From Bartonella tamiae Th239 (GTDB lineage: Bacteria; Pseudomonadota; Alphaproteobacteria; Rhizobiales; Rhizobiaceae), in contig NZ_JH725147.1 in NCBI RefSeq assembly GCF_000278275.1, forward strand, positions 164,313 to 228,312: DNA of 64,000 nt. The letters are read 5' to 3'. The position numbers and the translations under genes are program-made. Below, in pieces: positions 43,608 to 54,743 of the stretch (positions are counted from its first letter, which is position 1; every line of letters begins with the position of its first letter). The notes beneath the pieces were generated by a model that did not search any database, was not told the origin of the DNA, and saw nothing but the letters and a program-made list of their open reading frames with translations.

Positions 43608-45017
43608 TTATTTCCAATCTCTTATATCAACAAAATGCCCAGCAATAGCGGCGGCGGCTGCCATTGCAGGTGAAACCAAATGTGTCCGTCCTTTATAACC
43701 TTGCCGACTTTCAAAATTACGATTTGAGGTTGAGGCACATCTTTCTCCTGGTTGCAACCGGTCATCATTCATCGCAAGACACATAGAACATCCCGGTTCA
43801 CGCCAATCAAACCCTGCATCAATAAAAATTTTATCCAAACCTTCTGCTTCTGCCTGTTCCTTCACGAGCCCAGAACCCGGAACCACCATAGCCGAAACAT
43901 GAGAAGCTATTTTTTTTCCAATAACCATAGCCGCGGCAGCGCGCATATCTTCAATACGCCCATTGGTGCAAGACCCAATAAACACACGATCAATCTTTAT
44001 ATCCGTGATCTTCATTCCTGCTTTTAAACCCATATAATCCAAAGCACGCTGTTTTGAAGCACGTTTTGTTTCGTCGATAATCTCATTGGGATCAGGGACA
44101 AAACCTGTCACAGGAACCACATCTTCTGGCGATGACCCCCATGTCACTGTTGGCGCAAGCTGAGTTGCATCAATGGTAATGATTTTATCAAAATGTGCGC
44201 CTTCATCACTTTTCAAGGTTTTCCAATACGCCATTGCTTTTTCAAAAATTTCCGCTTTTGGCGCGCGAGGACGGCTACGAATATAGTCGAATGTCACCTC
44301 GTCTGGTGCGATTACACCCGCGCGTGCACCACCTTCAATTGACATATTACAAACAGTCATCCGTCCTTCCATCGACAAATTGCGAATAGCCTCACCGCTA
44401 AATTCAATCACATGACCCGTGCCACCAGCCGTTCCAATATTACCAATAATTGACAAAACAAGATCTTTAGCCGTAACGCCTTCAGGCAAACATCCATCAA
44501 TATGGACAAGCATATTTTTTGACTTTGTTTGGATGAGGGTTTGTGTTGCCAAAACATGCTCTACCTCTGAGGTTCCAATACCATGAGCTAAAGCACCAAA
44601 AGCCCCGTGAGTTGATGTGTGGCTATCACCACAGACAATTGTCATACCGGGCAAAGTAAATCCTTGTTCCGGTCCTATAATATGCACAATACCTTGTCGT
44701 TTATCATTTTGGTCAAAATATTCTACACCAAATTCAGCAGTATTTTTTGCCAAGGTTTCAACCTGATGACGGCTATCTTCATTTTTAATCAGTGTTGAAC
44801 GATCTGGCGTTGTTGGAATATTATGATCCACCACAGCCAATGTTTTTTCAGGATGTCTTACTTTACGATGGGCAATACGCAAGCCTTCAAAAGCCTGAGG
44901 ACTTGTCACTTCATGCACCAAATGACGATCAATATAAAGAAGACATGTGCCATCTTCTTGACGATCGACAATGTGGTCTTCAAAAATTTTGTCATAAAGT
45001 GTACGCGGTGTACTCAT
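43608..45017 (-). CDS. leuC: 3-isopropylmalate dehydratase large subunit
   Basis: LeuC with LeuD isomerises isopropylmalate in leucine biosynthesis. It is an aconitase-family [4Fe-4S] enzyme; the cluster cysteines are in [13 protein letters not shown] and [11 protein letters not shown]. Other family motifs ([27 protein letters not shown]) are intact. Length is 469 residues. It is alone: leuD and leuB are not in the window. Its presence suggests a strain that can still make leucine if the partners exist elsewhere. Confidence 0.96.
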   Translation of the reverse strand: MSTPRTLYDKIFEDHIVDRQEDGTCLLYIDRHLVHEVTSPQAFEGLRIAHRKVRHPEKTLAVVDHNIPTTPDRSTLIKNEDSRHQVETLAKNTAEFGVEYFDQNDKRQGIVHIIGPEQGFTLPGMTIVCGDSHTSTHGAFGALAHGIGTSEVEHVLATQTLIQTKSKNMLVHIDGCLPEGVTAKDLVLSIIGNIGTAGGTGHVIEFSGEAIRNLSMEGRMTVCNMSIEGGARAGVIAPDEVTFDYIRSRPRAPKAEIFEKAMAYWKTLKSDEGAHFDKIITIDATQLAPTVTWGSSPEDVVPVTGFVPDPNEIIDETKRASKQRALDYMGLKAGMKITDIKIDRVFIGSCTNGRIEDMRAAAAMVIGKKIASHVSAMVVPGSGLVKEQAEAEGLDKIFIDAGFDWREPGCSMCLAMNDDRLQPGERCASTSNRNFESRQGYKGRTHLVSPAMAAAAAIAGHFVDIRDWK

Positions 45018-45182
45018 AATATTTTTTGAACCTTTTTCTCACTGTAATGAAAAGATAACATTTCTTATTATCATGGTTTTTGAATGGTCAATTATGCCCA
45101 TTATATAAGAATTGTTCAAAAAAAGAACAAAATAATTATAATAATTACTTATTCTCTTAAACGATTAAGGCTTAAATCTATG

Positions 45183-45207
45183 AAAAAGGCGGCATAAAGC
45201 CGCCTTT
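45183..45207 (-). terminator. Intrinsic terminator after rplS
   Basis: AAAGGCGGC / GCCGCCTTT around a five-base loop forms a GC-rich hairpin; on the minus strand it is followed by TTTTT. It lies 30 bases after the rplS stop and ends the rimM-trmD-rplS group. Confidence 0.92.
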
Positions 45208-45237
45208 AAAAAAGAATAAGCATCCGCTAATTTTCGA

Positions 45238-45696
45238 TTAATCAGCGGTTTGCTCAGCCACCGGAGCTGGTGCAACAGTTTCAGCGGTGACTGATTCTGC
45301 TTTACCTGTTGAAGGGACATTAATATTTTTCTTACGGTTATCTTTTCTTTCCGCAATACGTGCAGCTTTACCTGTCAATCCACGCAAATAATAAAGCTTT
45401 GCACGACGCACTTTACCACGGCGCACAACCTCAACCCCTTCAACAAGAGGTGAATAAATAGGGAAAACACGCTCAACACCTTCACCATAAGAAATTTTAC
45501 GAACAGTGAATGTTTCATTGATGCCGCCACCAGCGCGCGCAATGCACACACCTTCATAGGCTTGAACACGGGTACGTGTTCCTTCAGTCACACGCACTGA
45601 TACACGTAATGTATCACCTGCCTGAAAATCAGGAAGTTTGCGCTTTTCTTCGATTTTTGCACATTGTTCAGCATTAAGCTGCGCAATAATATTCAT
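45238..45696 (-). CDS. rplS: 50S ribosomal protein L19
   Basis: L19 sits at the 30S-50S interface. The family core is clear: [61 protein letters not shown]. The 152-residue length exceeds the usual 115-130 because of a C-terminal tail rich in Ala, Val, Thr and Pro from about residue 125 on, as seen in Rhizobiales. It is downstream of trmD after about 190 bases and ends in a strong terminator. Confidence 0.96.
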   Translation of the reverse strand: MNIIAQLNAEQCAKIEEKRKLPDFQAGDTLRVSVRVTEGTRTRVQAYEGVCIARAGGGINETFTVRKISYGEGVERVFPIYSPLVEGVEVVRRGKVRRAKLYYLRGLTGKAARIAERKDNRKKNINVPSTGKAESVTAETVAPAPVAEQTAD

Positions 45697-45888
45697 TGTA
45701 CCAATCCTTCATATTCATTATGCACAGCCAGAGCGCTCATCTCTTACCAAAAAATCTTGTTTGTTTGGCTATGCTTTAAAGCAATGGAATGCTTGTGAGC
45801 AGGAGCGGTACACTATCGCTTATTTTTTCGGATGTGGAAGGGAACCTTCCCAAACGTAGCTAGCCCATACACTATCCATAAAAGTGAA

Positions 45889-46587
45889 TCAAGCTTTGTC
45901 GTTATTTTTCTGATAAGCTGCGTAAAGATCGGGGCGCCGTTCACGGGTAATATCTTCTGCCTGTTTTTGCCGCCATTTTGCGATTTCTGCATGATTGCCA
46001 GAATTTAATATGTCTGGAATAGGTTCTTCTTCAAAATGTTGCGGTTTTGTATAGTGAGGATATTCTAAAAGCGCATTTTCAAAGCTTTCATGTGTGCCTG
46101 AGAGACTATTGCCCATCACACCCGGCAATAAACGAATAATGGCATCAAGCATGACCAAAGCTGCTGTTTCGCCCCCAGATAAAATATAATCACCAATCGA
46201 TATTTCTTCCAAATGGCGTCCATCAATGACGCGTTGATCAACCCCTTCAAACCGCCCACATATAAGAGTTATTCCAGTACCTTCAGCCAATTGGCGCGCC
46301 ATTTTTTGATCAAAGGGGCGACCACGTGGGCTCAATAAAAAGCGTGGAAATGAAGGATCAACACTATCGATCGCACGCGCCAAGACATCAGGTTTCATAA
46401 CCATGCCAGCTCCCCCACCTGCAGGGCGATCATCTACACTATGATGACGATCAAAAGCAAAATCACGTATTTGAACTGTTTTAAGCCCCCAAATATTTTT
46501 TAAAAGTGCACGTCCAGCAAGTGAATATTCCAAAAAACCGGGAAACATTTCTGGATAAAGTGTCAGCACATGTGCTTTAAAACTCAT
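45889..46587 (-). CDS. trmD: tRNA (guanine-N1)-methyltransferase TrmD
   Basis: TrmD methylates G37 of certain tRNAs, preventing frameshifting. It is a SPOUT-knot enzyme: [21 protein letters not shown] at the start, [25 protein letters not shown] and the knot [20 protein letters not shown] are all present. Length is 232 residues. Its ATG overlaps the stop of rimM by four bases. Confidence 0.96.
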   Translation of the reverse strand: MSFKAHVLTLYPEMFPGFLEYSLAGRALLKNIWGLKTVQIRDFAFDRHHSVDDRPAGGGAGMVMKPDVLARAIDSVDPSFPRFLLSPRGRPFDQKMARQLAEGTGITLICGRFEGVDQRVIDGRHLEEISIGDYILSGGETAALVMLDAIIRLLPGVMGNSLSGTHESFENALLEYPHYTKPQHFEEEPIPDILNSGNHAEIAKWRQKQAEDITRERRPDLYAAYQKNNDKA

Positions 46588-47156
46588 GATTTTTCTTCTT
46601 TATCACTATCATCATCTTCTTCATTGTTTATAAGACCTGCAGCTAAGGGATCAATGATAATCATGCCCTCATCCATAATAATTTCAGGAACAGCAGCTTT
46701 CGTAAAAGGAATAAAATGTGTTTTTTGCAGTGTGAGCTTAGGCGCGTTTACATCTAATTCAAGCAGGTCTCCTGCCCCAAAATCAAACACGGCGTTTACC
46801 TTGCCAATGACAGTGCCATCAAGATCTTTAACGCCAAGCCCCACAAGATCAGTGTGATAAAACTCATCAGAGTCCAAATTATCTAAAAATTGGTGACGCT
46901 TCACATAAAGCGCTTTACCCTTGAGTAATTCCGCTTCATCACGACTGACAATATTATGAAAACGTACAATAAGGATGTTTTTTTGTATCCGCACTGTATC
47001 TATCGTATAAATAAGACCCTTATCATCAAAAAAATGTTCATACAGTGTTAAATCCATAGGATCGTTGGTAAAGGATTTCACCCTGACTTCACCTTTTATG
47101 CCATGCGCTGCACCAATTCTTGCAATCTGCACAGGATAATCTTTTGTTTTAGGCAT
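46584..47156 (-). CDS. rimM: 16S rRNA processing protein RimM
   Basis: RimM helps mature the 30S head. The N-terminal RimM domain ([22 protein letters not shown]-type motif near residue 10) is followed by a PRC-barrel ([25 protein letters not shown]). The C-terminus ends in a very acidic tail ([14 protein letters not shown]). Length is 190 residues. It is the first gene of rimM-trmD-rplS. rpsP, which usually precedes it, is not adjacent; the next gene upstream is a divergent SapC-family gene. Confidence 0.93.
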   Translation of the reverse strand: MPKTKDYPVQIARIGAAHGIKGEVRVKSFTNDPMDLTLYEHFFDDKGLIYTIDTVRIQKNILIVRFHNIVSRDEAELLKGKALYVKRHQFLDNLDSDEFYHTDLVGLGVKDLDGTVIGKVNAVFDFGAGDLLELDVNAPKLTLQKTHFIPFTKAAVPEIIMDEGMIIIDPLAAGLINNEEDDDSDKEEKS

Positions 47157-47349
47157 TCTATTGAACCATTCTTAATAAAAATAATCGTTTAAAAAGTAAA
47201 AAATTGATAAAAATAAGATTGAGATGCTTTATTTGCCACAATCAATAGGATAATAAAAGCACCGAAAGTGAAAAAGAATTGAAATTCATCAACCTGAAAA
47301 TAAAAACAAGTGAAGTATAAAAAGAAAAAAGATCGAAAGGGTCAAAATT

Positions 47350-48156
47350 ATGTCGACGGTCATGCTTTTTTATAAAAATATTGTTCCATTATCTCGTGAA
47401 GAGCATAAAGAGCTTAAATTTTCTCAATCAAAAGACTCAAGTTTTGCTCAACACACACATTGGGTTCCCCTTTCTGGTGAAGAGTTTTATCGTGCAGCAT
47501 TGTCTTATCCGATTGTCTTTATCGGTTCAGAAAATAAAGACGGTAAGATGAGCTATACTTCGGTCGCGCTTCTTGGCCTGTCCAATAATAAAAATGATTT
47601 TATTCGTGAAGATAAAAGCTGGGAGGCAGATCAGTATATTCCTGCTTTTGTTCGTCGTTATCCTTTTGTCCTTGCAGGTGATGCGGATCAAGAAGTGCTT
47701 TCAGTATGTATTGATAAAGATTCTGGCATGTTTAATACAGTCAGCGGTATAAACTTATTTAATGAGGATGGCACATCATCAGCATTTTTGGACCAACGGA
47801 TCACATTTTTAAATCAATTTAAAAGTAGCATGGAGCAAACAAGCAAATTTATTGATCTTTTGACAAAAATGGATCTTTTAACCAAAGAATCCGTCAATAT
47901 TCAAAATACAACAGGCCAAAATGCGATTTTAAACGATTTTTGGATAGTTGATGAAGAAAAATTTCGTAAGCTTAAAGGCTATGATTTAGAAAAACTTCAT
48001 AAAAAGGGTGCTCTTGGTTGGATTTTCTCACATTTAATGTCCATCAATAATCTTCCACTTTTATTAAACAGACTTGTAAAAAACCAGCGCAATGACAATT
48101 CGGAAAACGCTGATACTAAAGTAGAGAAAAAAAGCTCGTCAAAAAAGACCTCTTAA
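47350..48156 (+). CDS. SapC-family protein
   Basis: The 268-residue protein fits the SapC family (PF07277 type): an N-terminal PLSREEHKELK stretch, then YPIVFIGS, ALLGL, YIPAFVRRYPFVLA with the characteristic Arg-Arg-Tyr-Pro-Phe, and a C-terminal IFSHLMSINNLPLLLNRL. The last 25 residues are a Lys/Ser-rich tail. The family is named for a Campylobacter surface-layer secretion locus, but its function in alphaproteobacteria is not established. No signal peptide or membrane helix is visible. It stands between divergent rimM and the co-directional xerC. Confidence 0.8.
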   Translation: MSTVMLFYKNIVPLSREEHKELKFSQSKDSSFAQHTHWVPLSGEEFYRAALSYPIVFIGSENKDGKMSYTSVALLGLSNNKNDFIREDKSWEADQYIPAFVRRYPFVLAGDADQEVLSVCIDKDSGMFNTVSGINLFNEDGTSSAFLDQRITFLNQFKSSMEQTSKFIDLLTKMDLLTKESVNIQNTTGQNAILNDFWIVDEEKFRKLKGYDLEKLHKKGALGWIFSHLMSINNLPLLLNRLVKNQRNDNSENADTKVEKKSSSKKTS

Positions 48157-48239
48157 ACTTTACCTACTTAAAGTGAGACGGTTTCGTTCATTTTATCATT
48201 TTAAAACACTCTTTTAAGTTTATTATAGTAAAAGAAATC

Positions 48240-49196
48240 ATGAACGAAAAAACCTTTGAAAAAATGTCTTTACTTCCAGCAAGTAAAGACATTTTAAGTG
48301 CAAGAAAACACTGGCTTGAAGACCTGTTACACATACGCCGTATGGCGCAGTTAACAGTCGATGCCTATGAACGCGATACGAGACAATTTTTAATATTTTT
48401 ATGCCAACATCTGGGCAAAGAACCTAATTTTGATGATCTCAACGCATTGCGCGTGTCTGATTTTCGTGCCTATCTTGCCTTTAGGCGCAATGAAAATGTC
48501 AGTGCGCGATCCCTTGGTCGTGGATTGGCCGGTATACGCTCTTTCATTGCCTATTTAACACGTCAAGGTTTTGTCAATATTGCTGCAGCACGTGTTGTGA
48601 GAACACCCAAACAAGCCAAATTACTACCAAAACCTTTAAGCATTGATAATGCACGCATACTTGTTGAACGCGAAACGCAACCCGATGAAAACCCTTGGAT
48701 TGGCGCACGAAATGCAGCCGTTTTAACCCTTCTTTACGGATGTGGTTTGCGCATTTCAGAAGCTCTTGCGCTCACCCCAAATGATCTCTGCGATCCATCA
48801 GCAAAAAGCCTTTATATAAAGGGTAAAGGTGGTAAGACACGTCTTGTACCGCTTCTTCCAGTTATACATGAAGCCATTGAGGACTATAGAAAACTTTGCC
48901 CTTTTATTTTACTGCCCAATCAACCCTTTTTTCGCGGAGCAAGAGGGGGGAGGCTTCATGCAGCCATTGTGCAACGAGCTGTACAACAATTGCGCTCGAG
49001 TTTAGGATTGCCTGATACTGTTACCCCTCATGCTTTACGGCATTCATTTGCAACGCATCTCTTATCGCGCGGTGCTGATTTGCGTAGCATTCAAGAATTA
49101 TTAGGCCATGCAAGTCTTTCAACCACACAAATTTATACTGACGTTGACACCGATCATCTCTTGGATGTTTATGCAAAAGCCCATCCGCGCGCCTAA
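48240..49196 (+). CDS. xerC: Tyrosine recombinase XerC
   Basis: XerC with XerD resolves chromosome dimers at dif, switched on by FtsK. The catalytic set is complete: Arg171 (CGLRISEA), Lys196 (KGKGGKTR), His264 and Arg267 (PHALRHSF), His290 (LLGHASL) and the nucleophile Tyr299 (TTQIYTD). The N-terminal SAM-like core-binding domain spans residues 20-110. The 318-residue length and N-terminal sequence fit rhizobial XerC better than XerD. No integration module or att site lies nearby, so this is the housekeeping enzyme rather than a phage integrase. Confidence 0.93.
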   Translation: MNEKTFEKMSLLPASKDILSARKHWLEDLLHIRRMAQLTVDAYERDTRQFLIFLCQHLGKEPNFDDLNALRVSDFRAYLAFRRNENVSARSLGRGLAGIRSFIAYLTRQGFVNIAAARVVRTPKQAKLLPKPLSIDNARILVERETQPDENPWIGARNAAVLTLLYGCGLRISEALALTPNDLCDPSAKSLYIKGKGGKTRLVPLLPVIHEAIEDYRKLCPFILLPNQPFFRGARGGRLHAAIVQRAVQQLRSSLGLPDTVTPHALRHSFATHLLSRGADLRSIQELLGHASLSTTQIYTDVDTDHLLDVYAKAHPRA

Positions 49197-49705
49197 GCTC
49201 ATTGTAATTTCATCACCATTGTGCCACATTAAGCGCTATTCTCATATTATGATAGTGTGTCACAGAGCGATATTACGCCCTGCTTATCTACCTTTATTAT
49301 ATCTTCTCTTAATTTTATCCTTCTATGTTAAAAGAATGCATCATTTTAAGGACAAAAAGCTCATCAAATTAAGCAAATTGATTTTTGCACAAAAAATCAG
49401 ATTTCGATAATATCATACTATAAATTTTCTCACAGCAATCGTGTTATGGTGGCATTGAGATATTGGAACATGAGACCGATATTGGCGCCTTAGACTGATA
49501 TATCATATTGGTGGCAGGTGTTGGCTTATGAAACGGCTACGTGATGCTGACTTGAAATTTATTGTCAAACGCAACCATGCCATTGCTCAATCATCTATTG
49601 ATCATCGGTGCCAAGAAAACAATGCATGTGCTTTTTTATCTTAGTCCATAAAGTTAAATTTAAAATTTAAAAAAAATGACAATATAGAGAAATTTTTAAA
49701 AGGCG
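49197..49705. other. Intergenic region between xerC and bolA
   Basis: About 500 bases with no identified gene. A 38-codon frame at about 49528 (MKRLRDADLKFIVKRN...) has plausible amino-acid composition but no family I recognise; it may be a remnant. Nothing else stands out. Confidence 0.45.
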
Positions 49706-49987
49706 CTATTGTGCTTTTGCTTCGATTGCAAGAGCGTGGACATGATTGGCCAATTCTTCTTTTAAAACATCATGAATAGAACGATGCATCGCCAAACGGT
49801 TCATACCAGAAAACTGTTTTGAGATTATTTTTATGCGAAAATGTGTTTCGCCAGTTCCATCAAAAGAAGAGCCATCATCATGATGGTGACCTGCATGTAA
49901 AGAGCTTTCATTCAACACTTCAAGCGCTGTAGGTAAGAAATGGTCTTGAAGTTTTTTTTCAATTGCCTGTTTAACTGTGCTGGACAT
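49706..49987 (-). CDS. bolA: BolA-family protein
   Basis: BolA proteins pair with monothiol glutaredoxins in iron-sulfur and iron homeostasis. The 93-residue product has the KH-like fold signatures: AIEKKLQDHF at the start, ETHFRIKIISKQFSGMNRLAMHRSIHDVL and the C-terminal HALAIEAKA. A His-rich loop (HAGHHHDDG) lies at residues 32-40. It is divergent from the J-domain gene, the usual rhizobial arrangement with cobS and cobT behind. Confidence 0.93.
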   Translation of the reverse strand: MSSTVKQAIEKKLQDHFLPTALEVLNESSLHAGHHHDDGSSFDGTGETHFRIKIISKQFSGMNRLAMHRSIHDVLKEELANHVHALAIEAKAQ

Positions 49988-50121
49988 TTGTCGCTTTTCA
50001 CCCCATATGAGTGTAATAAATATATTTTAAATTTTTTTGATTTTGAATATATGTTAAATGGGAACAAAATTTCTCAAAATCAATTCTTGTCAAACTTTAA
50101 TGTTTTTCTAAAGTCGGAGCC

Positions 50122-50736
50122 ATGGCGACCACATCAAAATTATTTGACTCTATTCGTATTAGTGCGAACAAAAAAAAGCAAGCTGAACCTCAAGCACAAC
50201 AGTGCCAATGGGAAGGCTGTGAAAAACCGGGCATTCATCGTGCACCTGCAGGCAGAAACCGTGAAGGGCAATATTTGCATTTTTGCATCAATCATGTGCG
50301 TGAATATAATAAAAATTTTAATTATTTTTCTGGTCTTAAAGACGATGATATTGCAAAATTTCAAAAAGATGCCTTAACAGGACATCGCCCGACATGGTCA
50401 GCAGGAGTGAACGCGGCTGCGAAAAAAACATCTGCAGATTTTTCCAAAATCCGCTCAGGCTCTGCTGCTTACCAAAACAGAGTGCGCGATCCTTTTAACG
50501 TCTTCACACAACGCCGTGCCAATGCAGCACCGAGAAAACTTAAAACACTTGAAGCAAAAGCATTTGTGACCCTTGGCTTGGAAGCAGGGGCAACAAGTGA
50601 TGATATTAAAGCCAAATATAAAGTTTTGGTCAAACTCCATCATCCTGATGCCAATGGTGGTGATCGCTCTTCAGAAGAACGTTTCCGTGAAGTTTTACAA
50701 GCCTATAATCTTCTTAAAACTGCTGGCTTTTGTTGA
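50122..50736 (+). CDS. C-terminal J-domain protein
   Basis: The 204-residue protein ends in a J domain (about residues 143-204) with the HPD tripeptide in KLHHPDANGG that stimulates DnaK. The N-terminal half has a possible metal-binding pattern: CQWEGCEKPGIH followed by HFCINHVREY. This layout is typical of a rhizobial J protein found between bolA and cobS. It is not DnaJ itself, having no G/F region or zinc-finger repeats. CGGAG precedes the ATG. Client unknown. Confidence 0.88.
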   Translation: MATTSKLFDSIRISANKKKQAEPQAQQCQWEGCEKPGIHRAPAGRNREGQYLHFCINHVREYNKNFNYFSGLKDDDIAKFQKDALTGHRPTWSAGVNAAAKKTSADFSKIRSGSAAYQNRVRDPFNVFTQRRANAAPRKLKTLEAKAFVTLGLEAGATSDDIKAKYKVLVKLHHPDANGGDRSSEERFREVLQAYNLLKTAGFC

Positions 50737-50902
50737 CATATCAGCAAGAGGATTGTGATTTCTTTATAAGAAGGCATTGAATTTTTCCTCAAACAGTTTG
50801 ATAAATAGAGTCAACTGGTATGAAGACGGACATAAAAGCGCACCTATAAAATGCTTTTAAATATGACGTTTAGATAACGGATTAAATCTGTTTGGAGGAT
50901 CA

Positions 50903-51904
50903 ATGACGAAAGAAAGTTTAGAAAAAAGTGATTTAAGAATTGCAACCACACCTGATATCATCGTTTCAGCGCGCGATGTTTTTGGGATTGATGTGGATAT
51001 GCAAGTTCCCGCATTTTCCAAAACAGATCCTTATGTTCCAGAGCTTGATCCCGATTATCTGTTTGACCATCAAACCACATTGGCCATTCTTGCCGGCTTT
51101 GCTTTTAATCGTCGTGTTATGGTATCAGGCTATCATGGTACGGGAAAATCAACCCATATTGAACAAGTGGCAGCACGTCTTAATTGGCCGTGTGTGCGCG
51201 TGAATCTCGATAGCCATGTCAGCCGAATTGATCTTGTTGGTAAAGATGCAATTGTTGTCAAAGACGGGATGCAAATCACCGAATTTAAAGACGGTATATT
51301 GCCTTGGGCCTATCAAAACAATGTTGCATTGGTTTTCGATGAATATGATGCCGGTCGTCCTGATGTTATGTTTGTTATTCAACGTGTTTTGGAAACATCT
51401 GGTCGCTTAACATTGCTAGACCAGAGCCGTGTTATTGCTCCACATCCAGCTTTTCGCCTTTTTGCCACTGCAAATACTGTGGGATTAGGCGATACGACAG
51501 GTCTTTATCATGGCACCCAACAGATTAACCAAGCGCAAATGGATCGTTGGTCGATTGTCACAACCTTGAATTATTTGCCTCATGATAATGAGGTTAATAT
51601 TGTTCTTGCCAAATCAAAACAGTATCAAACTCAAGAGGGTCGTGAAATAGTCTCACATATGGTGCGCGTAGCTGATATGACACGCCAAGCATTTATTAAT
51701 GGCGACCTTTCAACAGTCATGAGCCCTCGCACAGTCATCACATGGGCAGAAAACAGCAACATCTTTAAAGATATTGGTTTTGCTTTTCGCGTCACATTTT
51801 TAAACAAATGTGACGAATTGGAACGTCCAATTGTTGCTGAGTTTTTTCAACGCGCTTTTGGTCAAGAACTTCCTGAATCTGTCGTCAATACAGTTTTTGC
51901 TTAA
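50903..51904 (+). CDS. cobS: Cobaltochelatase-type AAA+ ATPase CobS
   Basis: CobS is the AAA+ motor of the aerobic cobaltochelatase CobNST, which inserts cobalt into hydrogenobyrinate diamide. Walker A is [10 protein letters not shown] (residues 75-84) and Walker B is [13 protein letters not shown]. Length is 333 residues, normal. GGAGG lies just before the ATG. It is followed by cobT after 19 bases. No cobN or other cobalamin gene is in the window. Confidence 0.94.
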   Translation: MTKESLEKSDLRIATTPDIIVSARDVFGIDVDMQVPAFSKTDPYVPELDPDYLFDHQTTLAILAGFAFNRRVMVSGYHGTGKSTHIEQVAARLNWPCVRVNLDSHVSRIDLVGKDAIVVKDGMQITEFKDGILPWAYQNNVALVFDEYDAGRPDVMFVIQRVLETSGRLTLLDQSRVIAPHPAFRLFATANTVGLGDTTGLYHGTQQINQAQMDRWSIVTTLNYLPHDNEVNIVLAKSKQYQTQEGREIVSHMVRVADMTRQAFINGDLSTVMSPRTVITWAENSNIFKDIGFAFRVTFLNKCDELERPIVAEFFQRAFGQELPESVVNTVFA

Positions 51905-51923
51905 GTTAAAGAAAGCTTTCTGA

Positions 51924-53801
51924 ATGAGCAATAAAACGGGAGATAATAAGCGCGAGAGCCCTCATAAAGCTGTGGATAGTGAGCCGTTTAAACGGGCGCT
52001 AACGGCGTGTATGCGCGCAATCTCTGGTGCACCAGAATTAGAGGTGGTCTTTAGTAATGACCGCCCTTCAATGGTCGGTGATCATGCCCGCCTGCCTGAT
52101 CTGCCACGCCGTCCAATCCCTCATGATATTTCTATCACACGCGGTTTAAGTGATTCTATGGCTTTGCGACGTGCATGGCATGACACACAAATCCATGCCC
52201 ATTTAGCACCGAAAGAGCCAGATGCACGAGCAATTTTTGACGCGGTTGAGCAAGCACGTGTTGAAGCAATTGGCACTTTAGCCATGGATGGCATGGCTGA
52301 AAATCTCGATGTCATGTTGGCAGATAAATATAACCGTGCCAATTATCCTTCAATCAGAAGTCAGGATGAAGCGCCATTACAAGAGGCACTGGCACTTATC
52401 GTTCGTGAAAAAATAACTGGTCGCAAACCTCCAGTAGAAGCTGGTGCCGTTTTGGATCTATGGCGTGATTGGATTGAAGATAAAATTGGGCGCGAACTGG
52501 ATGAACTTTCCCATAACCTCAATGATCAAAATCAATTTGCGCGGCTTATACGTTCTATGCTTGTTGCCATGGACATGAGTGAAGAAGCGCCTAACAATCA
52601 CATTGAAGATAATGGAGAGGATCAAAATCAAGAAAACGACTTTCAAGATGAAGGCGAAAATGAAGCTGAAAATCCTGTTTCCGATGGATCTGACACAACG
52701 GATAATGAACCTTCAGATGATACAGGTGATGATGTTGATGAGGGTGAAAGGGAGGCGGCTGAAAGCAGCCAAGAAGATGGTGAGGCATCAGAAGATCTTG
52801 ATACAGAGCAAACACCCGGTGAGATGAACCAAACACCCCCTCCTTTTTCTGATCTTGAGCATTTATCCAACTATAAAGTTTATACTCATGCTTATGATGA
52901 AGAGGTTGAGGCGACAGATCTTTGTGATGAGCAAGAATTGGATCGATTGCGTGCCTTTCTCGATAAACAATTTGTCAATTTACAAGGTGTTGTTGGTAGA
53001 CTGGCAAATCGGCTGCAACGCCGCCTTATGGCGCAACAAAATCGCTCATGGAACTTTGATCTTGAAGAAGGCTATCTAGATTCAGCTCGTTTAGCGCGTG
53101 TGGTCATTGATCCAACGCAAGCTTTGTCCTTTAAAATAGAAGTCGATACTGATTTTCGAGATACAGTTGTCACGCTTGTTGTTGATAATTCGGGTTCCAT
53201 GCGTGGGCGTCCCATAACGGTTGCAGCAACATGCGGCGATATTTTAGCGCGAACCTTAGAACGTTGTGGTGTCAAGGTTGAAATTTTAGGCTTTACAACA
53301 AAAGCTTGGAAAGGAGGAAAATCCCGTGAGGCATGGTTAGAAAACGGAAAACCTGTCAATCCCGGTCGCCTCAATGATTTGCGTCATATAATATATAAAA
53401 GTGCTGACATGCCGTGGCGACGGGCGCGCCGTAACCTTGGTTTGATGATGCGCGAAGGACTATTAAAAGAAAATATTGATGGGGAAGCCTTAATCTGGGC
53501 GCATAAACGCTTATTGGCGCGCAGAGAAAATCGGCGCATTTTAATGATGATTTCTGATGGCGCCCCTGTTGATGATTCGACACTTTCAGTAAACCCAGGA
53601 AATTATTTAGAAAAGCATCTTCGCGCGGTTATTGAAGAAATTGAAACACGCTCACCAGTTGAGCTGATTGCTATTGGCATTGGTCACGATGTCACACGGT
53701 TTTATCGTCGTGCTGTGACAATTGTTGATGCGGAGGAATTGGCGGGGGCGATGACAGAACAATTGGCCAAATTATTTGACCAAAAAAAAGAGCGCATATA
53801 A
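51924..53801 (+). CDS. cobT: Cobaltochelatase-type VWA subunit CobT
   Basis: CobT partners CobS in a two-tiered AAA+/VWA ring. The 625-residue protein has a conserved N-terminal domain, a very acidic linker (about residues 215-300, Glu, Asp, Asn, Ser) and a C-terminal von Willebrand A domain with the metal-site motif DNSGS at residues 421-425. All these match rhizobial CobT. The linker is low-complexity but the frame is intact. It forms an operon with cobS. Confidence 0.94.
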   Translation: MSNKTGDNKRESPHKAVDSEPFKRALTACMRAISGAPELEVVFSNDRPSMVGDHARLPDLPRRPIPHDISITRGLSDSMALRRAWHDTQIHAHLAPKEPDARAIFDAVEQARVEAIGTLAMDGMAENLDVMLADKYNRANYPSIRSQDEAPLQEALALIVREKITGRKPPVEAGAVLDLWRDWIEDKIGRELDELSHNLNDQNQFARLIRSMLVAMDMSEEAPNNHIEDNGEDQNQENDFQDEGENEAENPVSDGSDTTDNEPSDDTGDDVDEGEREAAESSQEDGEASEDLDTEQTPGEMNQTPPPFSDLEHLSNYKVYTHAYDEEVEATDLCDEQELDRLRAFLDKQFVNLQGVVGRLANRLQRRLMAQQNRSWNFDLEEGYLDSARLARVVIDPTQALSFKIEVDTDFRDTVVTLVVDNSGSMRGRPITVAATCGDILARTLERCGVKVEILGFTTKAWKGGKSREAWLENGKPVNPGRLNDLRHIIYKSADMPWRRARRNLGLMMREGLLKENIDGEALIWAHKRLLARRENRRILMMISDGAPVDDSTLSVNPGNYLEKHLRAVIEEIETRSPVELIAIGIGHDVTRFYRRAVTIVDAEELAGAMTEQLAKLFDQKKERI

Positions 53802-54004
53802 TCTTTTGACACAGCATGAAAATAGGTTTTAAAATGCTATAAAGCCTCTTATCTTCTCATATGTCTTTTACAAAAAATGTTTTATAAATTGACATGTTTG
53901 CGTTAAAAAAAACCAATAACGTACCATTATATTTTATAAAAATAGACCGACCGTAACTTATCATCATCGATAAAGACACCGTCTAAATTTCATGATGAGC
54001 TTTA

Positions 54005-54631
54005 TTATTTTTTTTCCTCATAAATTGCTGGCATAAAATAAGCAAGAATGACACCATATGGCAAAAGCATGAAAAGTGCCATAACCAGTTTCACACCAAA
54101 ATCGCCCAATGCAAGACTTAACCAGACTGGAATCGTAATGCCAAAACTCATCACACTGTCGAAAATTGAACTTTCTTCCATACCTGTTAAATGATCAACA
54201 AAGCCAAAATAAGGTGAGAATGCAATCGCAAAAAACAACAGCGTATCGAGAATAGAACCGCATATTGCTGCCGCAAGTGGCGCTTTCCACCATGTTTTTT
54301 TGCGCAAAGGTGTAAAAACCGCAATATCTAATAATTGCGCAAAGAGAAATGCCCAACCCGACGCAATCGCCAATCGAGGACTTGCAACAATCCAAGAAAC
54401 CATCAATGCAGCTATAAATCCAACATAGACAACACGACGCGCAGCTGAAGGTCCATAACGGCGGTTGGTTAGATCATTGATTAAAAAAGCAAAAGGATAT
54501 GTAAAGGCACCATAAGTGAGCAAATGCTCTAAACCGAAATAAGGAAAGGGATACTGCACCAAAATATTTGACGCAGTGACAGCAATGCACATTGCAATGC
54601 TTGCAAAAAAAAGATGAAGCGACTGTGACAT
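54005..54631 (-). CDS. yhhQ: Queuosine precursor transporter, YhhQ family
   Basis: Members of the VUT family import queuine precursors such as preQ0 for tRNA modification. The 208-residue protein (start MSQSLHLFFA) has about six hydrophobic segments. The family motif is visible in LTYGAFTYPFAFLINDLTNRRYGPSAARRV. The open frame runs 17 codons further upstream, but there it would begin inside the rpmB terminator hairpin, so the inner start with AGAG nearby is better. Assignment is from the family pattern. Confidence 0.85.
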   Translation of the reverse strand: MSQSLHLFFASIAMCIAVTASNILVQYPFPYFGLEHLLTYGAFTYPFAFLINDLTNRRYGPSAARRVVYVGFIAALMVSWIVASPRLAIASGWAFLFAQLLDIAVFTPLRKKTWWKAPLAAAICGSILDTLLFFAIAFSPYFGFVDHLTGMEESSIFDSVMSFGITIPVWLSLALGDFGVKLVMALFMLLPYGVILAYFMPAIYEEKK

Positions 54632-54657
54632 TTTTTTACTCTGGGTGATGGAACCAG

Positions 54658-54682
54658 AAAAATGGTCGGACAAGCCGACCAT
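54658..54682 (-). terminator. Intrinsic terminator after rpmB
   Basis: On the minus strand ATGGTCGG-CTTGT-CCGACCAT forms an 8-bp GC-rich stem followed by TTTTT. It lies about 60 bases after the rpmB stop and separates rpmB from the yhhQ-like gene. Confidence 0.85.
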
Positions 54683-54743
54683 GTTATCTATAAAAATAAA
54701 TTTTTATTATTAAATGCATAAGACACAAATAATAAAACGATAA

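Noticed and set aside
48240-49196. Phage or island integrase
   Set aside because: Full XerC-like sequence and no att repeats, cargo or tRNA beside it; it is the housekeeping recombinase.
54632-54682. N-terminal extension of the YhhQ-like protein
   Set aside because: The extension would be translated from the rpmB terminator hairpin; the inner start is better placed.
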